From the NCBI RefSeq assembly GCF_050947335.1, contig NC_134995.1, positions 3,758,501 through 3,822,500 on the forward strand: DNA of 64,000 bases, written 5' to 3'. Source of the DNA: Megachile rotundata. Lineage: Eukaryota > Arthropoda > Insecta > Hymenoptera > Megachilidae. The notes below the pieces were generated by a model. The model ran no database searches. It saw only the letters and a list, made by a program, of their open reading frames with translations, and was not told where the DNA came from. Numbering within the stretch: position 1 is the first letter of the stretch; each line of letters starts with the position of its first letter. The translations under genes and the position numbers were made by a program. Below are positions 12,833 to 25,788 of this stretch, in pieces.

Positions 12833-13611
12833 TTTTAACCGACTTCGAAAAAGGAGGAGGTTACTCAATTCGATCAGTATATATTGTATATATTTTTTTT
12901 TTTTTTTTTTTTTTTTTCTATGTGTGCCCGCCGATTGCGCCTAGCTGGATGGACCGATCGGAACGAAACCTTTTGCATCTGGTAGGTTCTGACTCCCCAT
13001 TGGTACCATTATCAAAAAATTTTTCATTTTTCAATTGCAAAGTGTTGTTATTGCAAAAAAACCGGCAACTTTTGAAATAAACTTTTCTCGATTTTAGTGC
13101 GCTTTTAATATCTTATCACGGACATGATTCTGAATAATTTTGTTCATATACAAATTTCGCGGAAAGGTTTAGTTTTCGAGATATTAGCGAAAAATTGTTG
13201 AAAAGTTTTGAAATCAACTTTGGACGATTTTCATGTCCTTTTAATATGTTATCAGGGACACGATTCTGAACAACTTTTTCCTTATCCACAATTAAGGGGA
13301 AGCTTTAGTTTTCGAGTTATTAGCGAAAAACTATTGTTACTAATGTATTGAATTCTACGTATGCCTCCGCGCAAAATTAAATAACATATTCAAAATAATC
13401 TTTTAATTTTGCGCCGCCTCCGAAAAGGTTGAAATGTATTTGATATATTACCTAACGAGTAAATAGGTTTCATTCATATCTGTTACGTAATTGTATGATT
13501 GAATGAAATAGAAATTACTTCATTAGGAAATAGAAATTATTTTATACTTTTTAGTGCATTTCGAAGTCGGCGTATTTTTTTTCTAAAAATTATTTTATTT
13601 CACACTTTTTA
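12833..13611 (+). repeat. FBx repeat, copy a (nested in LT copy 2)
   Basis: Begins AACCGACTTCGAAAAAGGAG and ends near TTTCGAAGTCGGCGTA plus an A/T-rich tail, so CGACTTCGAAA forms a short terminal inverted repeat. Contents in order: a poly-T run (12892-12916); a conserved block with CCCCATTGGTACCATTA; two diverged copies of a module of about 125 bp (about 13093-13210 and 13217-13340), each ending in a form of TTTTCGAG(A/T)TATTAGCGAAAAA; then a terminal arm of about 190 bp. Compared with copy b (32544-33597) it lacks one hairpin arm and the spacer. The deletion lies between two GCCTCCG repeats, suggesting microhomology. No coding capacity. Confidence 0.8.
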
Positions 13612-13674
13612 TTGTTACCCAACATGGATAGTAAATTGGCGGTTTGTATAGTTAATGAAAGGGCTTGGAATAAT

Positions 13675-13793
13675 GAGGGAGAGAGAGAGAGCGTTTCGTC
13701 CGGAATCTGCTAGTGGACTCGTCAGTCTTATGCGCCGCCCAGTGGCGATGAGCGTAAGAGTGAAACCACCGCAGTAGTAGTAGTAGTAGTGAC
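13675..13793 (+). repeat. short GA and AGT microsatellites
   Basis: A (GA)n run at about 13676-13691 and an (AGT)n run at about 13772-13790, in unassigned sequence between FBx copy a and the right arm of LT copy 2. An open stretch at about 13790-13940 on the plus strand (Asp/Ser/Asn-rich) has no recognisable motif. Confidence 0.7.
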
Positions 13794-14553
13794 TTCTTAA
13801 ACATAAATGCCAGTGATAGTGATAATCCATGCTCAGTTGGTGACAGTTCCATTTCACCAGAGAATGCAAGACAGAAGAATGCAATTGACAATGATTTCAA
13901 ATATAATTTTACCATAATTGACGAAAATAACATCCATCCTGTCACGCGCCCGGTCTATACGCGCTTTCATTGGTCAGTGTTTTTTGCTAATAACTCGAAA
14001 ATGGAGCCTCAAACAATATTTTGACAAAGGAAAAAGTTGCTCAGAATCGTCCCACCTACCACTCCTTTTCGGCTCTTACAGAAATTATGGAACACTCTGT
14101 ATATACTGAGAAGGGCACAATTATGAATAAAGAATACAAAAACTTATCACAACCGACAAGCACTGTCCTGATCCTTGCAGAACAATTATTGGATGCATGA
14201 TACTGTATTATTACGGATAATTATTACACATTTCCCGAATTAGCCAGCATGTTACTCATTGTCAGACGCAATACGGATATTTATGGGACCATACGGCCAA
14301 ATAGAAAATACATACCAGTAGCTATAAAAACTGAATAATTGTGTAGAGGGAACAAAATAGGATACCCGTGTATCGGATTAGCATTGTTACACATTGTAGC
14401 GCTATCTACGCGCAATTCGCATCGAACTCTGACGTACAGAAAAGCAGCGCTGCGTAAAGTTTAATCGCGCCTAAGAGGTTAAGTATATTCAGAGTATATG
14501 ATAATTTTGATTATATAAATTTTCGAAGGTATTTTGAAAGTTCTAGAATTGAC

Positions 14554-15211
14554 TTTGAAAGTGGCTTAAGTCCAATTTATTATTCATAATGTCAAAAATT
14601 GCTGATTCTCAAATATCCGAAGGCAGCGGTAATTGTAATTACAATTAATTATGTAGTATGTTTCCATAAAATAACCGTTATAAAGATGGCACGACTCACT
14701 GCCATGTCAACAGTAGTCTACTGTTTTACGAAAACGCGTTACGACCTGCAAAATTCTCTTCGGCAGTCGTATTTTGCACTCCTGAAAAGAACAGTCGCGG
14801 AAAACAGTGACGCTCGAAATTCTTGTTCTCTTTTGCATATGAGTCTACAAATAAATTGTTTATTTTCTTGTTTATTATATTTTTGTTTTTCCCTCCTCGC
14901 CCTCATATCCTACAATTATTAATTAGTTGAATTGCATAAATGGTAGTTGTCATGTGTTGTAGTGAAATATAAGATAAATTGAATATTGTTTTATCAATTT
15001 GAAGCATTTTAAATTACATCGAATGCACTTGGACTGTTTCAAATTTCATGACAAATCTAGTATTTAGTTTTAAAAGTGGGTTAAGACCACTCTTGATAAG
15101 AAGTTATATGTTATTCACTTATTAATAGGAATTGTAAATTTAACTTCTTTAGATACACTTCAGAAGTTGGAACTATACTTTAAACATAAATGGACTTAGA
15201 CCACTTTCAAA
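14554..15211. repeat. inverted-repeat pair bounding about 660 bp
   Basis: 14554-14580 (TTTGAAAGTGGCTTAAGTCC and onward) and 15186-15211 are imperfect inverted copies about 26 bp long. A third related phrase (AAAGTGGGTTAAGACCACT) lies between them at about 15072. This could be a small non-autonomous element. No target duplication identified and no coding capacity. Confidence 0.45.
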
Positions 15212-15214
15212 ATA

Positions 15215-17580
15215 AATAACTCAAATGTAACCACATGTAAAGTGGATTTGTTACAATTTTTCTATCATTTTAATTATCTTCTGGTTCTTAAATTATATGA
15301 TATAGTCATTACGTAGGTTCTTCATTTATGTTTCAGAGACCTTTGAAAATTTTACAATTAATTACTTTTTTAAATACAAGTTGAATATAATAGGATAGAA
15401 ATACATCCATTCCCCGATTTTCTCGACTTCGCTTCTATAGAATGTTCAAAATAATGAATTTGAACAATTAACTGCAAAATTCAGTTCTGAAAAATCATTC
15501 TCCGATACGTAATTAAAATCAAGCAATAAGTGTACACATCGAACGCAGAACAAATGCTCCTATTGTAATTTTTACAAATAAAGTAAAATCTACAAATAAA
15601 GTAAAAACTAATAAATCGTTAAAGTCAACTGTACCGAAATAAAGTGTTGGTTTCACGTGTATACGAAAATAGTTAACTAATCGAAAACAGTTAACTAATA
15701 GGCGATTAAATACTAAAAGTGATTATTTTCATAATATTAATATGTGAATAGGACTTTTATATTTTTTATTTTTTCCTAATGAAATTTTTATCAAAAATTT
15801 ACAATATTCCTCTAGTTAAAATAAAATAAAATAAAATATGATTTAATTTACGCTATATTTATCAGTTTAATTGATGACAATTTCAATTTACACAGTTCTC
15901 TTAGAAATCTGTCTCCAGTGTAAATCGGAAGACACATGTTATTCTGTTTTACGCAGATCGTTTGTCGAAAAAGTTTCAGTGGAGAGATTTAAGCTTTAAT
16001 ACTAGAAAATATATATTAGATAAGCTACAAACAATACACGATTTATTGAAATTCACCATATTTTATAAGGATATCTTATAAGGATATTATCTAAGAACGC
16101 TGTAATAAATGATTAATTGAATATGGATAGTTTCATTACGAATATTACCAAGAGGGACGAAATGGTACAAACTTCGTTGAGTGATCTAAATTACCAATTT
16201 AGTTGAACTATCATACGCGATTCACGTTATAACTTGGAGTCAAATAACAGAATTATGCACATACAACTATCAGAAATAAATTCTAAATACGTTGAAATAA
16301 AGGCTAAAAACGTTTGTGAAAGCGAGTAAAATCCGTGTTACTTAAATCACGCGATTACATGTATCCTCACTTTTCAGAAATATAATTAGGACAACTAGTT
16401 TTATACGAATCTTATTAATAAAATAGGAATCGTACACCTTGCACCTCAACTCGCTAAATCTACATTAATTTCAGACTTCCCGCCGGGCATGTACAATGTG
16501 CCGCAATAATGAAGGAACACCACGTACGCGTGTGATGGTTCACACAAAAAAAAGTCGCAGATGTAGAAATATCACGGAAGGTATTATAATAATTTTCTAT
16601 TCTGATTGAAGAAATTAAAACTGTGACAAGAAAGAAACGTGTAAACACAAATTGCTCGCGCTCACTATCCTGCGCCATTACTAAAACAGTCAAAAGTAAA
16701 GGACATTTAACAGTTACGTAGATGTGTACGTTTACAGTGGTGCAACGGTATACATATTTTTAACACACGAGACCATCTAATAAGCTTTATTTGCTTCCGT
16801 CAGCGTCCTACTATATTTAACAGAGGATAGCACGGCTAGTGGTAGCTGCGAGACGCCATGGCAGCGTAAATATCAGCCAGCATTATTAATAACCCAAGGT
16901 AATTTTACGTAATTGAAAATGCCTAAGGAGGGTCGCACTGGTATTTTTCTCCGTCGGTATTCTCCCGTTCTGGAACTTAATGGCGGTATTTTTTTCTTGC
17001 TCTTCAGTAGTTGATGCTCGCAAAAGTTGGTCAGCGAGGCACAATGAATCCCTTTTGCGTTCCTGATTTTTCATTTCCACGGTACATGCGTTTCACAGAA
17101 TATTATAATTTATGTCTTTTTAATGTTTTATTATACAATGGCGAACCACGGTAAGATTAAAACGTAAATGATATGGAAAATCAGCATAATTTTACAATAT
17201 AGAATTATTTTATACGCAGATAATGAATTTCTTGTAAAAATATAAAGCAGAAGGTAGAAGAAAATAATTTTTATTAGTATTCACATTTTGTTGCAAAGTT
17301 ATTTTTCCTTTTGATATATTGAAGAGAAAAGAATAAACGAAGAAACTGATTGGACGAAATTAAATTAAATTATATGTCTTTTTGATTATATTATTTATAT
17401 TTATATGCACACTGATTTTAATATCTTATATACCTACTTTCTTTATCTAGAATATCTTCTAGCGTCTTCAGAGGATTGTTGATTAAGCTTCGCAATTAAT
17501 GTATTGGAAAATACGTGACTTTTCCATAAAATTTCTCAAAATATTTATCTATGGAGACATTTAAAGGAAGATAAGAATGT
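15215..17580. other. no feature recognised
   Basis: AT-rich. A short direct duplication of CTTATAAGGATAT is present around 16060-16095. The frames at 16460-16693 and 16886-17080 (minus) have no identifiable domain. Confidence 0.4.
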
Positions 17581-17589
17581 AAAATGTTC

Positions 17590-17950
17590 CACAAATTCTT
17601 ACGAGGGACATCACCCAATTGATACACGCCGATTTTGATAAAATTTTTATGATATAGAACTTGAAAAAATATTTGAAACGTATTTTTTTTCGGTAAACAT
17701 GCACTCTAAAGTGGTGAAAATAATTCTTAAGTTGGGGTTGAAAAAACTATTTTCGCAAATATCTCGGGAACTATTAGGCCTAAACAAAAAATTTAAAGTG
17801 CAAATTTTTCTGTTTTCAAAGGCCAATAATATGGCGGAAATGGATTTTTGAAAAATTTATTTGTTTTAAAAATATGTTAAAAATTAACATTATTTTGCAA
17901 ATTTTTTAATGAAACGTTGTACCATTTTGATCAAATTTCACATACATAAA
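17590..17950. repeat. probable decayed repeat
   Basis: Phrases such as CACCCAATTGATACACGCC and ATATCTCGGGAACTATTAGG resemble the non-coding parts of old insect repeats (recognition by style only). No termini, target duplication or second copy was found in the window. Confidence 0.3.
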
Positions 17951-20900
17951 CTATGGGTCCAAAAGAAAGAATACGGATAAATTGGAATTTTTAATTTCGC
18001 TTGTGAAAAAAATATTACTATCGTTGAAGTTATACGTACTGGTGGCAGTATTCGACGCACGGAAGATCTGAATGTGTAAATTGTACTTATGTGAAATGTA
18101 ATCGTCATAATGTAGAATATATGCAATTAAAGGAATTGCATCTGTTGATTAAGAATTGCCTTACGATTGTAACGTATATAGTAACTCTGAAACTATCATT
18201 TTTTTTTATAATTTTCAAAATCATGACTTTCATTTTGAAATGATTTAAACTGTTATAAACGGTAGTAAACGTAAAAGATGTAATGATATTATGTATTATA
18301 AAATCGAAACGGTTATTAGACTGTAGACGGCACTTTGTGTAATATCAGGGCTCGACCAAACCCTAACGTATTGATTAATTTAAACTGACTGAGATTTTTC
18401 AAATGTACAGCACATATAAATTGTTTAACTACAAATAGATGTTTCGTTTCATTTTTGAGGCTAATAAAAGACTTCCTTTTCGCTATGAATTTTAAAACAG
18501 TAGTCGTTTAATTCTCTTTTCACTGTCCTTTCATGAGTGTTACACTTTTTTCGTTCTCTGTTCGAAATAATAGGCAGAAATCCTCTTTTATTGCATATTA
18601 ACATTTTATGATATTTATCAAAAGCTGTTTCTACTGTGTGAAAGTATAAATTATTAACAATACCATGTTCATTATATTTATCAATATTTGAATTTTTATG
18701 CTTAATTGTAAATATTAGTCGTATTATATTCGTTGCTTTTCTATTATTTTCATTAATTTGTTTGAAGTATCAAATAATTATAAGACAGAACATACACATA
18801 AACAAAAAGGGACAGTCAACGTGTATTTATTATTTTGTGATGTCATTATTGTACACTAAATTTCAAACTAGCTCCCGTCCGTTACACCTGTTGCATACAA
18901 TGGATTAATTACGTATCATGTAAATGCAGCCATAATTATACAACAATATATTATGTCGAACAGACTTAGGAGATGCAGCGGAATAAACGTGATATTATCA
19001 ATATGAAATAAATTATCGATTGATTTAGAAGCAAATACTCATATACATAAATAGCTATATTAAATTATCTTTTATTTGCAATTTTTATTTTTCATAAAAA
19101 AGAGTTTTCTTTAAAAAAAAATTTAGAAATCACCTCTTCTTTCTTAGATTTTATCTACATAGAATTATTATTAACAATATTTATATCAATGTATCATCAC
19201 ATCAATCAGATTAATTCTCAGAATTCGAGTTTCACCTCGATTTTTTATATATCCTTTGAAAACTACGATATTGCAAAGAAGTTGTTTACAATATTACTTT
19301 GGAGTTCAATACACATATAGTTTAAAACCGTTGCGATACATCATATTTATTAACGACATTGAATTTAAGATGAGCCTAATTCATTCAAAATTGTATTTTA
19401 TGACACAAATATGTAAAATACATCAGAGGCATTCATATTTTTCAATGTCGTGACAAAACATTTCTCAATATTTTAGGTGTCCAAAAAGATTAGAACCAAA
19501 CATACTTTTAGTTTTACAAAATGCGTATTATAATTCGCTGTACAGAAACGCTACACGTATTACAATTACTATGATAGTTATTGTTAATATACACCATAAC
19601 TTTGAGAATATGTTCAAAATGCATTTACTACTATTTTTAATTTGATTGAAATATTTAAAAGTGGTAATAATCAATAACACAATAAATGGAAGTCTGCATT
19701 CTTGTAGAAAAGGAATTTTTAATTTTTTTTTACTTCTGCAATAGTTCATAAACATCGTTAAAATAAATACTTTTTAGGAAACCATTTTCGGACATAGGTT
19801 TATATGAACTTGATGGAAATGGGAGTATAGTTTTTAAAATATGATATTGAAAAACTATTTAATATAAATATAACACAACTAACACCATTGAAACTTTGAA
19901 CAAATTTATTTTATAAATATGAAACTGTAACTATATTTTAGATATTATTTTATTTTAACATTTGAGAGTCTCGTTTAAACGAGCGGTATCATATAGCTGG
20001 TAGATAAATATACAAACTTTATTACCGACATATTGACAAATTACCGACATACTTGTATATTTATTTTTGCTATTTTCAACAGAACTTTTCTCATCCATTT
20101 GAAAACGGTAATATGTGGTATCAGTTTGGTTTTAACCTTTCTGTATATCCAGTATTTACTCAAGGTTTATGAATTGAATATATAATAATTTCGAATTTTA
20201 ATAATAAACACAAGTTATTACCAGTTCAAGCAGATTATCATTTTTTCGTGAAATGTTTGTTTCTTTGCCTTCAAAGTTATCTGAGGATATACTGAATTCA
20301 TCTTGATACGGGCTATAATACTATTAAGAAAGAAACACAAAGTACCTGTTGGGATTCAATCTTAATATTTTAAGACCGTATGTTTATTTTACTTAAAATG
20401 TTCTTGCAAATGACCGTTACCCTTGCAACGGTTTATTGTGGGCCAATTTGTACCTCCGAAATCTTTATATATTTTTATATTTTTATTAAGGCCCAACATA
20501 ATTTATTGTTTATGTCGCTCGTCTACCCCCAAATACATGCCGATCCCACTCCGCATTTTTTAGTTTTCATGGAAAATACTCATGTTAGACAAGATAGATT
20601 CTCTCGCCAGCTCTTAACGAGTAAACATCTAAAAAGTCCGTTACCACGACGTGTGATTTTTTCTAAGCACAAAAAATAAAGTTCAACTTATACCTCCTAC
20701 ATCAGTTGTTTGTTCATATTATCGGAGTAGTGGTCACTGACACAATACCTAACCAGCTTGCGTATGCATTAAGTTGACGCGCAGCACAACAGTACCAATC
20801 AGAAAGATCAAAAGGTAACCTTGATATTATACAAAAGGATATTTCAGTTTTTTATTGCAATGTATAGCCAATCGAAAATCGATCAATTTTGGTTTAAAAT

Positions 20901-23900
20901 ATTTTTTTGCTAGATTATATTATGTTTGTGCACCAGGAAATTTTAAGCAAATACCAAGATGCACTGTGTAGAAGTACTTTAATTTAAACTAAAAACTTGT
21001 AAAAATTACAACTGAGTTTCAATGAATTAGTAAATATCAATTGTTCGAGAGTTCGCTTGTAAAAAATTCTAAGGTACAGGAGTACGCCTGTTGTACAGTA
21101 TTGGGTCGCGAGTCCGCACAACGTGATTAACAAAGTTCTCAAAAAGTTCTGAAATATTCTCAACGATTCTGAAATATTCTGTCCTATCTTCCCAAAAAAC
21201 AGTCCTCTTATTAACTTGGTGGAGGATTGTCGATGGGGGTGACTTCTCTGATTGGGATCCTGTTTAGCAAAAGGGCGGTCATCTTTACCGCGATTCGTTA
21301 GAAAATCCACGCCTCTGGTCCCTCGGATACAGCATAAGTGACGCGGCTGGAAAGTCCCAAACGCTTAACCCTGAAGTCAAGCACCCCATGACCCATCCTG
21401 ATTGAGTGCAGATGGCAAAATTTATGGCCCACTAAAACCATTTAGTTTTTGAAACAATGTTTTTCCTAAGCCAATAAATTATTCCTAGCTAAACAACAAG
21501 TCCTCGTCCTGGGTTGCGCGTGTCAATTTACAATGCTCACAATTTATAAACTTTCTAAGATACAAGTCCAAACATATTAAGTATTCGAAAAATCGTGAAA
21601 AGTGTTACGTGGGACATATTATATGTAAATGAAATTCTCTATAAAAAACATTACTTAAAACGTATTAATCGTCGTAGTTAATAAATTTTTAGAAAATTTG
21701 ATAAAATATTTCGTCGGGTTATGAATATCGTATTGTCTGAAGTAAAATATAGCTGGATATATGATTACAGAAGATTGAAATAGTGTCACTGAATGAAACA
21801 CTTAACGTGCCATGGCAATAATTCTTATACTCGCCACTAGATGGACATCCGCAATAACTTTTTCACAAGTCGTTACTCAACGATGCATTTATCATATAAC
21901 CTCCAACCTTCCTCCAACTATCGCGTGTTTAAATCAATCATATCAGTGATGGTACAATCTATATGCTATTCTTTTCAAAACAATTTTTTGGTGTAAATAC
22001 TAATAGACTTGAAGAATACCTACCCTAAGAAATAAAAAGACACTAATCATTTGTAAGAAAATAGTACACTAATTAAATTTATACAGTGCTTAACCTTATT
22101 ATAGTAATGTATTTACGTTCCCTTTTGTGTTTTACGTTCAATAACTATCGTACGTTATGTGTAACTATATGTAGTTTCAGAGCTTCGAGAGCAGCAGCCG
22201 TTAGGCAGCTTATCATTGTTTCAGATCACCGTAGGCTCCTCGCTTAATAAACAAGAACTAACAGGTGATGAAGCCTGAAACGTAAATGATATGCTTTGTT
22301 CCCCTTCTGTTCCTTTCCTGTATTACCTTTGTCGATCGTTTCTCCACCAACTACTTGCACTTATCCTCATCAACCCTCAGCTACTTATAAACCAGATCAT
22401 TTTTCCCTTTACGTCTAAATTCTTGAACGCAGTTATCTCAAAATTTATGTATCCGAAGGCTATTTTTAAGTAATCTAGTACAATCAGGCCCATCTGCGGC
22501 TCTTTTGATCCTTTTTTGCAGATATTTATGCATTTGGTACATTACTCTAAAATTCCATTTCCAGTACCCCTAACTAAATAAAACTCTCAGAAGACCCAAA
22601 ATCAGTAACGCCGTCTCCTTGTCGGTGTTATGTCCGTTAATAATAATTATACTAAAGTAACATAACTGTATTCGAAACTTCCAGGCGTAAAAAATAAAAT
22701 ATTTAAAACTAAATCGTCTTAAGTAATTCAACGACGCCTTTTCACATACGACTACAACAAGCTAATTATTGCAATTGTACTACAGTGTAATTGTGAAACA
22801 TTTATCCACGTGATTCGAATATTTCAAATTATTTAAAGGTGGTCTGCGTTGACAAAAATTTAACACTACCAGTAGATCACTGTGTTTCCGTGAGAATCCT
22901 ATACTCCTGCATTGTTCATTTAAAGGTTGGCTTGTCAGCGATGGGTTCACGTGATGGTGACAGGAGATTGGAACTCACGTTAAATGAATGATAAACCGTG
23001 ATCTTGATATAACGCTTTCGTGTATGCGATTTCAGGGTGACTACATTTCACCCTGCGGTAGATACAGTCGAACGATCGACTGACCCGAACATCCTCACTC
23101 TTTATCGACACCTTTTTGCATCTTTCTCCATTTGTTACTATCACCCCGTTCAGTTTATTCGGTACCGCTATTTTAAATACTGTTTCATACATTTTATATC
23201 ATATCTTTAGAAGTACGATTAAATTATTCAGAAAATCGAGTTCGCTTACAACTCTAAGAGTGGATTAAACGTTTGGAAAATTTTGCAGTTACCACGCACG
23301 TATTGTATTAAAGGAAGTTTATGAAACTTGCAAACTAAACTTACAAAATTTCACTTTTATTATTATTAATTAAATACATTCGAACTCTTCCACTTATATT
23401 CATTAATTAACGTACCATTCAATTCCTTATCATCAGTTTTTTTGTTGCATGCTTGTTTTGTATGATTTGTATGCGATAATGTAACAGTACTGCATAACTT
23501 TTATTTAAATGATTCTACGCAAAAGAGTTAACAGACTGTTAATAATGAATCATATGCATCATAACATTAAAAAAAGAAATGTAAAAATCTATCATTTCGA
23601 CGGAAACTGCTAAAAGTTCTATCGTAACAAATAGTTAAATGGTAAGTAAATATCGCTGAATACTGCTGAATTGATTTAACAACTATTGTATGAAAAGTCA
23701 AAAAATAAATTGCGGGGAAATGATTCAATTTAGAAAACAATTTTAAGTTAAAATTTGAAAGGTATATTTTAATAACTCTTGGTAAAAATAATGTTAAATA
23801 TAGCGGTCTAGGTTTTTACGTTAGTTGCTATTTCGCATAAAAAATCATAGTAAAGAATATCAATTTTATGCATAGACTATATTTGATGCCATAAATACAG

Positions 23901-25440
23901 GAATGTTGCAAAATAAATTAAGCAGTTTTTATTCTTACTCCTCTTTTAGTAATTTAAATGCGGAAACCGAAGAAACGCCTATAAAAGATCAGATTTCATG
24001 TTCGTTTTAAACAGAAATCTCAATCTGTAAGCTCGTTTAATTGATCCATCTCGCAATAATTGATTTGTCTCCTGGGAAATTATAGTTCCAGACACTGCGA
24101 GGAATTGAAATTAGAACTGGTTATTCTTAGGACATGCTGCGACGTAATTCGCTGCATTATTTAAGTTCCTTTTCATAATACACGAAAAATTTATAAAAGG
24201 GAAATCGAGTGTAACTCATTGGAAATCAAGGCATTCTTAAAAACAAGGCATTCTTTCAGAATAACTGAGATAATTCATTATCGAATTAAAGTGAATAAGA
24301 AACACTGTTGATTAGTAATAATAACAAAGACTTAAATTTAGCGTAACGGAGACAAAACCGAAGTGACAATAATTCGAAAACGAGTTATAATAATTTTTAT
24401 GAAAATATAATTATAATATTACAATTTTTACAAAAATTATTGATGCAAACAATATTATTATAAAATTGGTTCATTTTATGAAGAAAATACTTGTAGATAT
24501 TTATACAGACGGTCAAGTTCAGTTGAATACTTCATGATCTACAGTGGATTGAAACTTGAAAACTATCGTTTTGCAAAATATGTATTTAAATTTTTTAGCA
24601 CAAACAAATTTTACTTTTCAGAAATATACAGCTATTTTATGATAATCTGTTACGTAAATATAAAATAAATATAAAAGATACTTAGACGGTGAATTATTTT
24701 CGACAAAATTTTGTATAACACAATCAAATGGTTATTAACAATTCACTCATAGAGACAGCCTAGATTAATACATAAGTAAATTTAAAAAAAGAATAATTTC
24801 CGAAATAATAGTTTAATTTTGTTCATTTTACATATTTTCAATAATAATAATTTTTGTAAGAAGCAAAATATTTGGTAAGATTGTCATAAAAAGTTAATTA
24901 AATTTAATCTATCAGAAGTAACTAGTGATCTCACAGAAATACGTTTATATCGTTGTAACTTATTAACAGTTCAATTTAGCAATTCGGGACAAAGGGCTAA
25001 TTTTACAGAAAATCTACATGCATCTATATGTATATGCACTGATTTTCCATAAATTGACAGTCGAGATTGTTCCATCCTCACGTGCAAACAATGCATAAAT
25101 TACGCATTTTGTATTGTAACCATTATCTGAATAAAGTTTTTTCTGTTTCTTGTAATTAACTTCAAACATAGACGCGTGTGTGTAAATTCCACCTAGCCAA
25201 TCTTAACCCTCCGGTTATATCAGAGTCAAATTCTCTATAAAAAGGTACATTTTTATTATTTTTATCAGTTGCAAAAAACAGATATACAGACAAATCTAAA
25301 ATAAAAAATTTTCCCAATTAAAATACATGACGCATTTTATTTTCAGACGCGTTGTTTCGGTATTTGAGCTACAATTTTTTTTTAGTCTAAAGTCTAACTA
25401 TTTTCAGTATGAAAGCAGAAAAAGTATCGATTTTGTTGAA
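17951..25440. other. no gene recognised; one short shared repeat
   Basis: About 7.5 kb of AT-rich sequence. At 18322-18367 a phrase of about 45 bp (with GTAGACGGCAC and GACCAAACCCTA) recurs at 57968-58016, so it is part of a dispersed repeat. 21100-21430 is less AT-rich and has a direct repeat of TTCTGAAATATTCT, with an unremarkable minus-strand frame (20984-21310). No other structure supported. Confidence 0.4.
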
Positions 25441-25450
25441 GTAATCTAAT

Positions 25451-25786
25451 ATACAGAGTGTCTCAGTTTTTCCGGCCAAATGTAAAAAAACTATTTTTCT
25501 GCACGCAAAAGTAAAAAAAAAATGTAATATGAACATTTGCTCTTAAATGGTATATTAAGGAGTTATAACTAATAATACAAAATTATAATGAAGTGGCATT
25601 CGGTCGACACAGTGTACAAACGTATTATGAATATCTCTATTTCTATTTACATAAATTTTTGTCTACTTGCTCCGGCAGTTGATATCCACATTTTTTATTA
25701 ACGATTTGTTAACATTTCAAAATGACGTCCGTTATTACGAATACGTATGGTAACGAATACTGCACGCTAACATACTGAGAAAGATA
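25451..25786. other. possible solo transposon end, otherwise unassigned
   Basis: TATACAGAGTGTCTCAG at 25451 resembles the TA + CAGGGTGTC-type ends seen elsewhere in the window, but no partner end is visible. The rest up to the palindrome is unassigned. Confidence 0.3.
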
Positions 25787-25788
25787 TA

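Larger units (their letters stand above)
11266..14099. mobile_element. long-TIR DNA transposon with transposase remnant (family LT, copy 2)
   Basis: The left end (CTGGGTGTCCCACAATTACT) matches LT copy 1 from its terminus through about 500 bp (to about 11755). The right end (13942-14099, inverted) matches the outer 155 bp of the LT right arm. TA lies on both sides (11264-11265 and 14100-14101). Between them lie a broken DDE transposase on the minus strand (11796-12546) and a complete-looking FBx repeat (12833-13611) that inserted later. The right arm is shorter than in copy 1. The stretch 13612-13941 between FBx and the right arm is unassigned, with short GA and AGT microsatellites. Length 2,834 bp including the nested insertion. 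The age is considerable, judging by substitutions in the terminal repeats. Confidence 0.8.
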
